NCBI RefSeq assembly: GCF_003086355.1
Contig: NZ_CP031733.1
Coordinates: forward strand, 1,488,001-1,552,000
Reading direction: 5' to 3'
Origin: Streptococcus chenjunshii
GTDB lineage: Bacteria; Bacillota; Bacilli; Lactobacillales; Streptococcaceae
DNA length: 64,000 nt
Shown: piece after piece, positions 39,265-47,838 of the stretch
How the letters are laid out: the number at the start of each line of letters is the position of its first letter
Numbering within the stretch: the stretch's first letter is position 1
Position numbers and translations under genes: made by a program
The notes under the pieces: model-generated
What the model was told of the DNA's origin: nothing
Databases searched by the model: none
What the model saw: the letters and a program-made list of their open reading frames with translations, nothing else

Positions 39265-40197
39265 TTATTTTCTCCTATAACCAAACTTAGTGATAATCAA
39301 TGTGCGAAAAACAAAGGTATGGAAAGCTCGGTTCTTCCTAAAACCATAGCTTCTTAAAAGCTTCAGCCGTTCGCTAAAAGGGTTATCAAGCAAATGGACA
39401 TAAGCTTTGACTAAATCTCTGTTTTCATCAGATAAATCTAAATCCAGCAAGTTTTCTGCCTGCTTTTGACTGGCAGTAATCAGCCGCCAGTATTTTTCCA
39501 AAAGCTTATGCGGCCGCAGCCAGTTTTTCAGGCGTTTTGACCAAGTTCTGGCTCCTAAAACATTATTGTCATGCTGGCGGTAAAGCTCGGTCGCTTTATC
39601 TAAATAAACCAGATGACCGGAAGCACTTGCCATTAAAGCCAAATACCAATCATGCATCAGGAGCTGGCGGCAGTGCTGCCACTTTTCAGCTAAACACTGA
39701 TTGATCAGCATGGTGCCTCCAGTCACTGTGTTCTCTGTCAGTTCTGACAGCAAATCTGTATTAGCATGTCCTGACTGGGCTTTTATCATACTTTCCTGAA
39801 GGACGGCCAAATCCCTGTTAACTGTCTTTAAGTCTGTATAAACAGCTAAAGGAGCGCTCCTATCATACTTACCAGCTTCTTCTAATGTCACTTCCAGCTT
39901 ATCTTTCAGCCAAACATCATCTTGATCGCTGAAAAAATAATAGTCCGCTGTTTCATATTTAACAAGGGTAAAAAAGTTCTCAACAACACCGACATTCTCA
40001 CGTTTATCGGCATTGATAAAGCGAATGCGCTGATCTTTTTTTTGGTAATTTTCAATAATTTCCGGCGTTCGGTCACTCGAGCCGTCATCCCTAATTAAGA
40101 GCTGCCAGTTTTCAAATGTCTGCGCTTGAATGCTTTCAATTTGCTCCGCTAAAAAGTCTTCTCCATTATAGGTCGACATTAGAATATTAACTTTCAT
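39265..40197 (-). CDS. rgpB: Rhamnosyltransferase RgpB (GT2)
   Basis: A 310-residue family-2 glycosyltransferase: ILMSTYNGEDFLAEQIESI, LIRDDGSSDRTPEII (about 34-48) and SDQDDVWL (DxD-like, about 92-99). RgpB adds rhamnose during early backbone assembly in S. mutans. It overlaps rgpA by 11 bases and abuts rgpC. There is no membrane segment. Confidence 0.93.
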   Translation of the reverse strand: MKVNILMSTYNGEDFLAEQIESIQAQTFENWQLLIRDDGSSDRTPEIIENYQKKDQRIRFINADKRENVGVVENFFTLVKYETADYYFFSDQDDVWLKDKLEVTLEEAGKYDRSAPLAVYTDLKTVNRDLAVLQESMIKAQSGHANTDLLSELTENTVTGGTMLINQCLAEKWQHCRQLLMHDWYLALMASASGHLVYLDKATELYRQHDNNVLGARTWSKRLKNWLRPHKLLEKYWRLITASQKQAENLLDLDLSDENRDLVKAYVHLLDNPFSERLKLLRSYGFRKNRAFHTFVFRTLIITKFGYRRK

Positions 40198-41341
40198 TTA
40201 AAAATAAATCCTCATATTCCTTGGTAATTTTTCCCCAAGTATAATGGCTGCGGACAATTTCTTTAGCATTTTGCGCCAAAGCAGAAAAATCGCTTTGTTC
40301 ATCGATGCTGTTGAGGAGCTGTGCCAAAGCACCCTGTTTTTTGTCCCAGTAAAGCGCTGAGTTCCCTGCAACAGATCGGTTGAAATCCACACCTAAAACC
40401 ACATTTAAATCTGTGTGCGCCAAAGCTTCTAACAGTCCCGGATTAGTTCCGCCAACCTCGTGTCCATGAATATAAGCAAAAGCCTGCTCACGGATATAGT
40501 TAAGCAAATCGCGATCATAAACAGTCCCCGCAAACTTAATCCGTTTATCCTGTTCAAAATGGGTAGCTGCTCTCAATTTTTCAAAATAAGGAGAATTTTC
40601 ATGGTTGCAAATAATCAGTAAATCCCTTTGGCTTTTAGAGTGCATAAACTCACGGATAATGGTTTCGTAATTATTTTCTGGAACAAAGCGTCCAACCAGA
40701 AGGTAATACTGCCCCTGTTTAAGTCCCCATTTCTCAAAATATGCTGAAACTTTTTTGGCATTTGCCGACAGCTCAGTCAAAGACATATCTGTCCCGTAGG
40801 CAATAAAACGGGTCTGTGCATTGGGATAGGCTTGCTTAATATAATTCTCAATGCCAGTATTATCAGCAATCACTAAATCAGCCTGATTAGCCATACATTT
40901 TTCAGCGTATTTTAAATAGGTCTGCACTGGCTTGGACCATTTCGACCGTTTCCATTCCAAACCATCCGGGTTAATATACAGTTTCCCGCCTACCTGCTGA
41001 ATTTTTTTCTTAAAAATACTGATAAAAGCACCAATTGTGTTACCTAATATATAAAAAATCGGTGAAGCAATGTTTTCCTTTTTAATAATAGACAAACTGT
41101 AATTAATCGCCAGCATATCGTAAGCAATAACGCGGGCAGGGCCGATCGAGGGAGCTTTAATGGTAAAACAGTCCGCACCCAAATAAGTCCAATGGCTGTG
41201 GTGCTCCTTATCGCTCAGACAGGCAACATGATAGCAGATCTCTTTATTTTTTTGATGTTTTATTAATTCTTCAACAAATGTTTCAAAACCACCATATTTA
41301 GCAGGCAAGCCGCGGCTTCCTATGATGAAAATATGTTGCAT
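40187..41341 (-). CDS. rgpA: Rhamnosyltransferase RgpA (GT4-like)
   Basis: A 384-residue glycosyltransferase with two Rossmann-type halves: an N-terminal domain starting IFIIGSRGLPAKYGGFETF and a C-terminal GT4-type domain with YLLVGRFVPENNYE, IKFAGTVYDRDLL and HEVGGTNPGLLEAL (nucleotide-sugar site). RgpA adds the first rhamnose to the lipid-linked GlcNAc made by RgpG (not in this window). GGAG lies nine bases before the ATG, and two TATAAT boxes lie upstream (about 41360-41385), so the rgpA-F operon probably has its own promoter separate from rmlD. Confidence 0.93.
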   Translation of the reverse strand: MQHIFIIGSRGLPAKYGGFETFVEELIKHQKNKEICYHVACLSDKEHHSHWTYLGADCFTIKAPSIGPARVIAYDMLAINYSLSIIKKENIASPIFYILGNTIGAFISIFKKKIQQVGGKLYINPDGLEWKRSKWSKPVQTYLKYAEKCMANQADLVIADNTGIENYIKQAYPNAQTRFIAYGTDMSLTELSANAKKVSAYFEKWGLKQGQYYLLVGRFVPENNYETIIREFMHSKSQRDLLIICNHENSPYFEKLRAATHFEQDKRIKFAGTVYDRDLLNYIREQAFAYIHGHEVGGTNPGLLEALAHTDLNVVLGVDFNRSVAGNSALYWDKKQGALAQLLNSIDEQSDFSALAQNAKEIVRSHYTWGKITKEYEDLFLNES

Positions 41342-41508
41342 AAGTGCACTTCTCCATTATATACAATCAAAGTCATTATACCATAATACCATTATTTTTG
41401 CGAAAAAAGTTAAAAACCGAACACTCAGCTACCGCTCAAATTCCAGCTCCTGACTTAGATGAAAAACGGTTTACAGCAATCTAAGGATTTTCTCTTTTAC
41501 AAAGCATC

Positions 41509-41556
41509 AAAAAACGAGGCAGGACTTTTTGTCCCCTGCCTCGTTTTACTTTTTTA
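41509..41556. terminator. Strong hairpin terminator between rmlD and rgpA
   Basis: AAAACGAGGCAGG/CCTGCCTCGTTTT is a 13-bp perfect stem flanked by A- and T-runs. On the minus strand it would stop rmlD transcription before rgpA, consistent with a separate rgpA promoter. Confidence 0.85.
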
Positions 41557-41804
41557 AACAGATGCGTTTGGCGCAGTGGTTGATTGGACGTTCTTGTTCC
41601 TTGTTGCTTGCGCGAAGGATAGCGGTTCCCCTGATCAACTGTACGGAGGCGGGGCTGCAAAATCGAAAGCGTCATTTTATGATAATTTACGATTTTTGTC
41701 CTACTTTCTCAACTCACACACCAATTCAAGAAAACTCTGTGCAAAGCAGCATCGGTAAACATTTTTTGAATGATTTCAGCCGCTAAAACACAGGGAAAAG
41801 CGGC
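41557..41804. other. Intergenic region with possible structured or decayed element
   Basis: About 250 bp between the terminator and the rmlD stop. It is more GC-rich than usual intergenic DNA (for example GGCGCAGTGGTTGATTGG near 41570). Segments CAGTGGTTGAT and ATCAACTG could pair. An imperfect inverted repeat lies at about 41660-41700 (ATCGAAAGCGTC... ACGATTTTTGTCC). The frames here do not look like a real protein to me. A small hairpin AGCCGCT/AGCGGCT (41778-41803) touches the rmlD stop. Confidence 0.4.
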
Positions 41805-42659
41805 TTATTCTTTGATATCCTGTTTGTAAAATGCCTGCAGGGCTTCCTGCCAAGTCGGAATCACAAAGCCGGTTCCCTTAGCCTTAGTTAAGCTCATGGT
41901 CGAATTAAAAGGGCGTTTAGCCTTAGCTGGGAATTGATCGGAAGCAACCGGTGTTACGGTAACATCGCTGTCTTTCAGAATCTCAAGGGCAAAATCATAC
42001 CAGGTTGTATCTTCTTTAGCATCGTTAGATAAATGATAATAGCCGAATGCTTTTTGATTTTCTGCCAGATAAGTCATAAACTCAGCCAATGTTCTTGTCC
42101 AAGTCGGACGGCCATGCTGATCATTAACCACAGTCAGGCTGTCATGTGTTTTAGCCAAATTTTGCATAGTAAAAACAAAATTTTTCCCATAGTTACCAAA
42201 CACCCAAGCCGTACGAATAATATAAAACTGGTCTGTATACCTTTCAACAGCTTCTTCTCCCAGACGCTTGGTACGGCCGTATTCCGTCTGTGGATCAGGC
42301 TGGTCGGTCTCCAGCCATTCTTGGCCGATAGGCTTATTGCCATCAAAAACATAATCTGTTGAAATATAGACTAATTTGGCTTTATGCTCAGCTGCCGCCC
42401 GTGCTACATTTTCTGTACCGGTAACATTAATAGCATAGTCCAGTTCTTTCCCTTCATCTTCAGCAGCATCAACAGCGGTATAAGCTGCACAGTGATAAAC
42501 CAGAGTCGGCTTCACCTGCTCAAAAACAGCCTTCACTTTCTGAGCATCAGTAATATCCATTTCAGCAACATCAACTGCAACATAGTCCTCGTTGCGTTCA
42601 TCCAGCAAATGGCGCAGTTCTGTCCCCAATTGTCCCTTAGCACCAGTAATTAAAATCAT
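41805..42659 (-). CDS. rmlD: dTDP-4-dehydrorhamnose reductase
   Basis: A 284-residue NAD(P)H-dependent reductase that completes dTDP-L-rhamnose, the donor for RgpA/B/F. The N-terminal GAKGQLGTELR binds the cofactor; YISTDYVFDG carries the catalytic Ser/Thr; YGRTKRLGEEAV is the YxxxK dyad; RTAWVFG is typical of RmlD. It is the first gene of the RGP locus. A block of repeats (42732-43324) separates it from the upstream SufT-like gene. rmlA, B and C are not in this window. Confidence 0.95.
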   Translation of the reverse strand: MILITGAKGQLGTELRHLLDERNEDYVAVDVAEMDITDAQKVKAVFEQVKPTLVYHCAAYTAVDAAEDEGKELDYAINVTGTENVARAAAEHKAKLVYISTDYVFDGNKPIGQEWLETDQPDPQTEYGRTKRLGEEAVERYTDQFYIIRTAWVFGNYGKNFVFTMQNLAKTHDSLTVVNDQHGRPTWTRTLAEFMTYLAENQKAFGYYHLSNDAKEDTTWYDFALEILKDSDVTVTPVASDQFPAKAKRPFNSTMSLTKAKGTGFVIPTWQEALQAFYKQDIKE

Positions 42660-42731
42660 TGTGAAACTCCTTTAAATTTGTACTCACCCTATTTTACACT
42701 AAAAAAAAGGAATTTTCATCCCTTTTTCATC

Positions 42732-43210
42732 AAGATACAAAGGCCGTTTTAAAATCCGTATGAAAATGACGGTAAGCCAGAAATCTATGATTTCGTCTGC
42801 GCACCTCTGCCAGGACGGCTAGAAGGGTGCGGTCGGCTGCTAAGACGACAAAGCCTTCAGACGGCTACGGCTGACGGTAAACCAGAAATCTATGATTTCG
42901 TTGACGCACCCCTGCCAAGATGACTAGAAGGGTGCGGTCGGCTGCTAAGACGACAAAGCCTTCAGACGGCTACGGCTGACGGTAAGCCAGAAATCTATGA
43001 TTTCGTCTGCGCACCTCTGCCAGGACGGCTAGAAGGGTGCGGTCGGCTGCTAAGACGACAAAGCCTTCAGACGGCTACGGCTGACGGTAAACCAGAAATC
43101 TGAGATTTCGCAGACGCACCCCTGTCAAGACGACTAGGGCTGTTTAGCAATATGCTTGCACCGCGACGGACTTCATCTTTTTCATTAGGATTTTAGGCCG
43201 TGTTCAATTT
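42732..43210 (-). repeat. BOX-like repeat element with 105-bp module array (R3a)
   Basis: A 479-bp class 1 element: left arm AAGATACAAAGGCC...AATCCGTATGAAAA, internal modules starting at 42768, 42873, 42978 and 43083 (exact period 105, the fourth partial to about 43137), then a short unique part and right arm TTTTCATTAGGATT...GGCCGTGTTCAATTT. Modules 1 and 3 look identical; 2 and 4 belong to a second subtype. CATC precedes the left arm. Confidence 0.88.
42768..43137 (-). repeat. Tandem array of 105-bp modules (3.5 copies)
   Basis: The array alternates a subtype with GCGCACCTCTGCC and one with GACGCACCCCTGCC, so the higher-order unit may be 210 bp. The same module occurs at 36910-37225, 57850-57970, 59373-59480 and, in part, 59590-59636. 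Confidence 0.88.
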
Positions 43211-43214
43211 CACC

Positions 43215-43324
43215 AAGATACAAAGGCCGTTTAAAAATCCGTATGAAAATAGGGGCTGACAAGTGATGCTTGCATCACGCTGGCAGACATCTTTTTCACT
43301 AGGATTTTAGGCCGTGTTCAATTT
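43215..43324 (-). repeat. BOX-like repeat element, class 1 (R3b)
   Basis: A 110-bp copy that in my reading differs from R1b only at two of its last bases. It is followed by CATC, the same four bases that precede R3a, so the R3 block is flanked by a possible 4-bp target duplication. Its end is four bases from the stop codon of the SufT-like gene. Confidence 0.87.
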
Positions 43325-43328
43325 CATC

Positions 43329-43664
43329 TCAGCGGATACCGAGTGCAATTCTGGCATAGCGGCTCATCTTTTCAATATTCCAAGCCGGTGTCCAGACCAA
43401 GTTCACTTTTGTCTCAGTAACTTCCGGAATGTCTCTCATGACATCATAAATCTGATCCGTTAAAAGATCAGCCAAAGGACATCCCATAGTTGTCAGCGTC
43501 ATGTCAATTTCTGTATAGCCGCTGTCTGCAAAACGGATTTCATAAATCAAGCCGAGATTGACGATATCAATTCCTAACTCAGGATCAATCACCATCTCAA
43601 GTGCTTCAAGAATCCGGTCCTTAATTCCGACAACCTCTTCTTCTGTATATTTTTTTTCAGCCAT
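43329..43664 (-). CDS. SufT/MIP18-family metal-sulfur cluster protein (DUF59)
   Basis: A 111-residue protein of the DUF59/MIP18 family, which helps load Fe-S clusters onto target proteins. DPELGIDIVNLGLIYEI (about 20-36) and TLTTMGCPLADLLTDQI with its conserved Cys (about 62-78) are family features. I chose the ATG at 43664 (GGAGG eight bases upstream) over a GTG at 43670. It follows rpoD by about 230 bp and precedes rmlD, the same neighbourhood as in S. mutans as far as I recall. Confidence 0.87.
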   Translation of the reverse strand: MAEKKYTEEEVVGIKDRILEALEMVIDPELGIDIVNLGLIYEIRFADSGYTEIDMTLTTMGCPLADLLTDQIYDVMRDIPEVTETKVNLVWTPAWNIEKMSRYARIALGIR

Positions 43665-43893
43665 ATTCACTTCCTCCGTCCTGTCTTTAACTTCGGTCCC
43701 GCTAAACAGCTTGGCTGAACCAAGAACACAGACGATTTTACAGTTTCCTTCCTTTTAGCAGTACGAGATAACATTCTGAATGGTAAAACCCCGCCCTTTC
43801 CCGCACATTGACTGCTAATAAATCACTGCTGCGGCAAACTTTAATGAATTAGAATTCACATTTTGAAAATACTTTTTGCTGATCCACAACTAA

Positions 43894-45003
43894 TCAATCT
43901 TCAATAAAGTCACGCAGCTGTTTGCTGCGGCTTGGGTGGCGCAATTTGCGCAAAGCCTTAGCTTCAATTTGGCGAATACGTTCACGTGTTACATTGAAGA
44001 CCTTGCCAACATCTTCAAGTGTGCGCATTTTCCCATCATCTAAACCAAAGCGCAGGCGCAGAACGTTTTCTTCACGGTCGGTCAGAGTATCTAAAACTTC
44101 GTCCAGCTGTTCGCGCAGAACGACCCGTGTTGTATAATCAATAGGATTTTCAATCACTTCATCCTCAATAAAATCACCAAGATGGCTGTCATCTTCTTCT
44201 CCAATCGGTGTCTCCAGTGAAACTGGCTCCTGTGCGATCTTGAGAATTTCCCGGACCTTGTCCGGTGTCATATCCATACGTTCAGCAATCTGCTCTGGAG
44301 TAGGATCCTGACCAAGTTCCTGAAGAAGGTTGCGCTGCTCCCGAACCAATTTATTGATTGTTTCTACCATATGAACCGGAATCCGGATGGTCCGTGCCTG
44401 ATCTGCAATAGCCCGTGTAATAGCTTGACGAATCCACCATGTAGCATAAGTTGAAAACTTAAAACCCTTAGAATGGTCAAATTTGTCAACAGCTTTCATT
44501 AAGCCCATATTGCCTTCCTGAATCAAATCGAGAAACTGCATGCCCCGGCCAACATAACGTTTAGCAATAGAGACAACCAGACGCAGGTTGGCTTCGGCTA
44601 AGCGCTGCTTAGCTTCTAAATCACCGTTGGCAACCGCTACAGCCAGTTCAGTCTCTTCCTCGCTGCTCAGCAGAGGAACCACACCGATTTCCTTGAGATA
44701 CATACGGACAGGATCATTAACTTTAGCAGAGTTGCTGCCAAGCAGTTCTTCATCAGTGAGTTCTTCCGGCTTCGGTTCTTCAATAATATATTTTGCCGAA
44801 GGATTTCCTTCTTTATCAGTTATTGAAATACCGCCGTCAGTTAACCTTTCAAGGAGATCATCAATCTGGTCCGCATCAAGTGCAAAAGGGATAACCAGCT
44901 TTTCTGTCACCTCATCATCAACTGCTGTCCCTGCTTTTTTATGATTGCGAATAAACTCAGCAACTTGAACATTAAATGTTGTAATCTCTTTTTCTTTGGC
45001 CAT
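43894..45003 (-). CDS. rpoD: Primary sigma factor SigA/RpoD
   Basis: A 369-residue housekeeping sigma-70. Region 1.2 and 2 include [23 protein letters not shown] and [19 protein letters not shown] (region 2.3-2.4, -10 recognition); region 3 follows; region 4 has [18 protein letters not shown] and the helix-turn-helix [20 protein letters not shown] (-35 recognition). It starts eight bases after dnaG, forming the usual dnaG-rpoD unit. Confidence 0.97.
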   Translation of the reverse strand: MAKEKEITTFNVQVAEFIRNHKKAGTAVDDEVTEKLVIPFALDADQIDDLLERLTDGGISITDKEGNPSAKYIIEEPKPEELTDEELLGSNSAKVNDPVRMYLKEIGVVPLLSSEEETELAVAVANGDLEAKQRLAEANLRLVVSIAKRYVGRGMQFLDLIQEGNMGLMKAVDKFDHSKGFKFSTYATWWIRQAITRAIADQARTIRIPVHMVETINKLVREQRNLLQELGQDPTPEQIAERMDMTPDKVREILKIAQEPVSLETPIGEEDDSHLGDFIEDEVIENPIDYTTRVVLREQLDEVLDTLTDREENVLRLRFGLDDGKMRTLEDVGKVFNVTRERIRQIEAKALRKLRHPSRSKQLRDFIED

Positions 45004-45011
45004 ATTTTCCT

Positions 45012-46799
45012 CTATTCCATTTGTCTTTTCTGAGCAATTAAATTTTCCAGTGCTTTCAAAGCATCATCAACATCACCGTGATTACTGGATTCACGAATCC
45101 GTTTACTCTGCCGCTGCAGTTCCTGCTCTTTCAGTAAACGGGCCCGCTTATTTTCTAAATCTGCTATCTCGCCTGGGGCAATATCATCCGGTAAATTTTC
45201 CTCCAGCATTTGATAATAAACCTGCCTGAGATGATCCGTCATCTGAGCTAAGTCTAAATCAGTAATTTCCCCCTGTTTCTTGACAATTTGGTATAAAGCT
45301 TCAAGTTCCTCAGTTTCAAAAGAAAACTCCTCCTTATTTCTGTACTCACTTAACAAATAGTCGTGATGAAGAAGACGGTGCAAGAGCTGACTCTCTGTTT
45401 TGACAAGCGCCGTGAGCCGCTTTGACAGCGGCAAATTAACAGTTTGAACCGGCGTCTGACTAGTCTGATTCTGCCTTAGCTGAGAGCGCTCCGCCAATCT
45501 CTCGCTGTTTACAGCCTGTTCTATCTGCAAGTAATCAAAATCCGGCAGCAAATCGGCTACTATATTGATATAGGTATTTTGCGCTGTGATTGATGGCGTC
45601 TGAGCAATAATTTTGGCAATTTGCTCTACATAAGCAATTTCAGACTGTAAATTATCTGTATTTTCCGGCTTTAGATGCTGTATCAGAAACTCTGCACTGC
45701 TGATTCGAGAGTTCACCAGCAGATTCTGCAGCTCTTCCGGAGAATTTTGCTGACTGAATTCATCCGGATCCATTTGATTAGGAATACGGACAATTTCGAC
45801 AGACAAATCTTTCAAAAGCTCCAAAGCCTTAGCTATAGCATTCTGTCCGGCCCGATCCCCGTCATAAGTCAATATCACTTTTTTGGTGAATTTCTTTAAA
45901 TGGCTGATATGCTCAGCTGTCAAAGCAGTCCCCATTGAAGCGACAGCATTTGCTGTTCCTGCGCGGTAAGCTGCTATCACATCCATAAAGCCTTCCATTA
46001 CATACACTTCATGCTGTTTACTGATAACAGCCTTAGCTTTATCCAGATGGTAAAGCTCATAAGATTTATTAAAAATAAGTGTTGAACGGGAATTTTTATA
46101 TTTAGCTTCTTGCCTGTCACTGTCTGCCTGCTCAGTCCAAATCCTTCCGGAAAAGGCAACCGTACGCCCCTGATCGTCAGTCAAGGGGAACATAATCCGG
46201 TTTCTAAAGGCATCATAAACCGTTCCGGTTTGTTCTGCGATATTGAACAAACCGGAATCAGCAATCGTTTCTTCCGGATAGTTAGCCTTTAGAGACTGAT
46301 AGAGATAATCGCTTTCATCAGGAGCCAGCCCAATATTAAAATAAGTGATCATATCATCTGTCAACCCTCTTTGATAAAGGTAATCACGAGCTGACTGACC
46401 GATTCTTGTTGTCATCAAAACAGCATGATAAAATTTGGCAGCATCTTGATGAATATCAAAAAGGTTTTGATGGGGATGAACCTGCTTGGTTTTAAGAGAC
46501 GGTGTCTCAAGCTGCAGCGTTATACCGCTGCGTTCGGCTATGATTTTGACACTCTCTAAAAAACTGACCTGTCGGTATTCTTCAATGAATTTAAAAACGT
46601 CTCCGGATTTTCCGCAGCCAAAACAGTGGAAAAACTGACGGTCTTCAATCACATTAAAAGAGGGTGTCTTTTCTTTATGAAAGGGGCAGAGGCCTAAATA
46701 ATTGCGGCCAGCCTTAGACAGACTGACAGCTTCTCCAATCACTTCTACAATGTTAACACTGTTTTTGATTTCGGCAATCATTTCTTTATCTAAGACCAA
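45012..46799 (-). CDS. dnaG: DNA primase
   Basis: A 595-residue primase. Zinc ribbon [11 protein letters not shown]...[11 protein letters not shown] (about 38-67), RNA polymerase core, Toprim segment [16 protein letters not shown] with DGDRAGQNA, and a C-terminal helicase-binding region. I chose a TTG start at 46799 because GGAGGTGA lies directly upstream at seven bases; earlier codons read through that site. It is divergent from mscL. Confidence 0.94.
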   Translation of the reverse strand: MVLDKEMIAEIKNSVNIVEVIGEAVSLSKAGRNYLGLCPFHKEKTPSFNVIEDRQFFHCFGCGKSGDVFKFIEEYRQVSFLESVKIIAERSGITLQLETPSLKTKQVHPHQNLFDIHQDAAKFYHAVLMTTRIGQSARDYLYQRGLTDDMITYFNIGLAPDESDYLYQSLKANYPEETIADSGLFNIAEQTGTVYDAFRNRIMFPLTDDQGRTVAFSGRIWTEQADSDRQEAKYKNSRSTLIFNKSYELYHLDKAKAVISKQHEVYVMEGFMDVIAAYRAGTANAVASMGTALTAEHISHLKKFTKKVILTYDGDRAGQNAIAKALELLKDLSVEIVRIPNQMDPDEFSQQNSPEELQNLLVNSRISSAEFLIQHLKPENTDNLQSEIAYVEQIAKIIAQTPSITAQNTYINIVADLLPDFDYLQIEQAVNSERLAERSQLRQNQTSQTPVQTVNLPLSKRLTALVKTESQLLHRLLHHDYLLSEYRNKEEFSFETEELEALYQIVKKQGEITDLDLAQMTDHLRQVYYQMLEENLPDDIAPGEIADLENKRARLLKEQELQRQSKRIRESSNHGDVDDALKALENLIAQKRQME

Positions 46800-46841
46800 A
46801 CGCTCACCTCCACACAAAAACCCATTTTAATCTTAGACTTC

Positions 46842-46870
46842 ATTATAGCATTTCCAAGGGCATTTGTAAA
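46842..46870 (-). promoter_or_regulatory. Promoter of dnaG-rpoD
   Basis: TTTACA-17 bp-TATAAT with an extended TGC before the -10, on the minus strand, about 43 bp upstream of the dnaG TTG. Confidence 0.7.
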
Positions 46871-46893
46871 TTTTAAAAAATTGAGCATCCATC

Positions 46894-46922
46894 TTGCTTT
46901 TCGGGTATATTTTTTTTATAAT
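46894..46922 (+). promoter_or_regulatory. Promoter of mscL
   Basis: TTGCTT-17 bp-TATAAT, 28 bp before the ATG at 46951. Confidence 0.65.
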
Positions 46923-46950
46923 GGAAAACAATAAAAGGAAAGGAAAAAAA

Positions 46951-47334
46951 ATGATTAAAGAACTTAAAGAATTTTTATTTCGGGGAAATGTTGTTGATTT
47001 AGCTGTTGCCGTTGTTATGGGTGCTGCTTTTAATGCCATTATCACTTCACTTGTTGGTGATATCATCACTCCCCTTATCCTTAACCCGCTCGTTGAAGCC
47101 GCTGGCGTTGAAAATTTAACCGGTCTTTCATGGCATGGTATCGCTTATGGCAGCTTTTTGAGCGCTGTTATTAACTTCCTTATCGTCGGTACGACTCTTT
47201 TCTTTGTCGTTAAAGCGGCTAATAAAGCAACAGCTCTCAGCAAAAAACAAGCTGAAGAGGAAGAAGCTGAAGCTGGGCCAACACAAGAAGAACTGCTCGC
47301 AGATATCCGTGACCTGCTTGCTGAAAAAAAATAG
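46951..47334 (+). CDS. mscL: Large-conductance mechanosensitive channel
   Basis: A 127-residue channel that opens on hypo-osmotic shock. The N-terminal amphipathic helix MIKELKEFLFRGNVVDLAVAV runs into TM1 (GAAFNAIITSLVGDIITPL); TM2 is about residues 66-88 (AVINFLIVGTTLFFVVKA); the C-terminal acidic helical bundle ends EELLADIRDLLAEKK. I chose the ATG at 46951 because an AGGAAA site precedes it and the family starts with MIKE/MLKE; the frame continues upstream without support. Confidence 0.95.
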   Translation: MIKELKEFLFRGNVVDLAVAVVMGAAFNAIITSLVGDIITPLILNPLVEAAGVENLTGLSWHGIAYGSFLSAVINFLIVGTTLFFVVKAANKATALSKKQAEEEEAEAGPTQEELLADIRDLLAEKK

Positions 47335-47457
47335 TTTAAAAATACGGGACAAAAACACATTTTCGAACGAATCGATTTTGTTGTCCCATTTCCACACAGT
47401 TGGTCAGACTTCTATAGCCATTAAACAGTCTGGTGCTGTTTATTGCGCATTAAAACT

Positions 47458-47480
47458 GGGACATTTTTGTCCCTTTTTTT
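47458..47480 (+). terminator. Terminator downstream of mscL
   Basis: GGGACA/TGTCCC stem with a T4 loop followed by T7. A second, weaker GGGACAA.../...TTGTCCC pairing lies at about 47346-47389. Confidence 0.75.
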
Positions 47481-47483
47481 GTC

Positions 47484-47516
47484 AAAAAACAACAGGCTGA
47501 ATGCATTTCAGCCTGT
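47484..47516 (-). terminator. Terminator of rpsU
   Basis: ACAGGCTGAA/TTCAGCCTGT stem; on the minus strand it is followed by TGTTTTTTG. It lies about 20 bp after the rpsU stop. Confidence 0.8.
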
Positions 47517-47535
47517 TTTCTTTATTCTCTGCTGT

Positions 47536-47712
47536 TTAGAATTTTTTACGTTTACGAGCTGCTTCTGATTTGCGTTTGCGTTTTACAGAAGGCTTTTCAT
47601 AGAATTCACGTTTGCGTGATTCTTGAAGAGTACCAGCTTTAGTCACAGAACGTTTGAAGCGACGAAGAGCGTCGTCAAGTGATTCGTTTTTACGTACTAC
47701 TGTCTTTGACAT
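47536..47712 (-). CDS. rpsU: 30S ribosomal protein S21
   Basis: A 58-residue basic protein: [21 protein letters not shown] and a C-terminal [15 protein letters not shown] tail, typical of S21. The ATG at 47712 has GGAGGTG seven bases upstream; a longer in-frame start at 47754 has no site. It has its own promoter and terminator. Confidence 0.96.
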
Positions 47713-47759
47713 GGATTTCACCTCCTCAAGATAATGTAACATTTTCACGTTCAATTAAT

Positions 47760-47788
47760 AGAATAGCTAAATTTCCTTTAAAAGTCAA
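47760..47788 (-). promoter_or_regulatory. Promoter of rpsU
   Basis: TTGACT-17 bp-TATTCT on the minus strand, 48 bp upstream of the ATG. The IS30-family element inserted about 50 bp further upstream and left it intact. Confidence 0.65.
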
Positions 47789-47838
47789 CACTTACTCATC
47801 AGAAATATCAACTTTTCGGTTGGCCTTGCTTTCTCGCT

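Noticed and set aside
41570..41650. tRNA-like segment (GGCGCAGTGGTTGA)
   Set aside because: No acceptor stem, anticodon arm or T-arm can be arranged around it.
41529..41786. Open frames of 60-85 residues between rgpA and rmlD
   Set aside because: One overlaps a terminator hairpin, several frames overlap each other, and none has a recognisable start site or family.
42768..43137. CRISPR-like array
   Set aside because: The units are 105 bp and contiguous, with no short repeat/spacer structure and no cas genes.
44588..44944. 118-residue frame opposite rpoD
   Set aside because: Antisense shadow of a firmly identified gene, with low-complexity Ser-rich translation.
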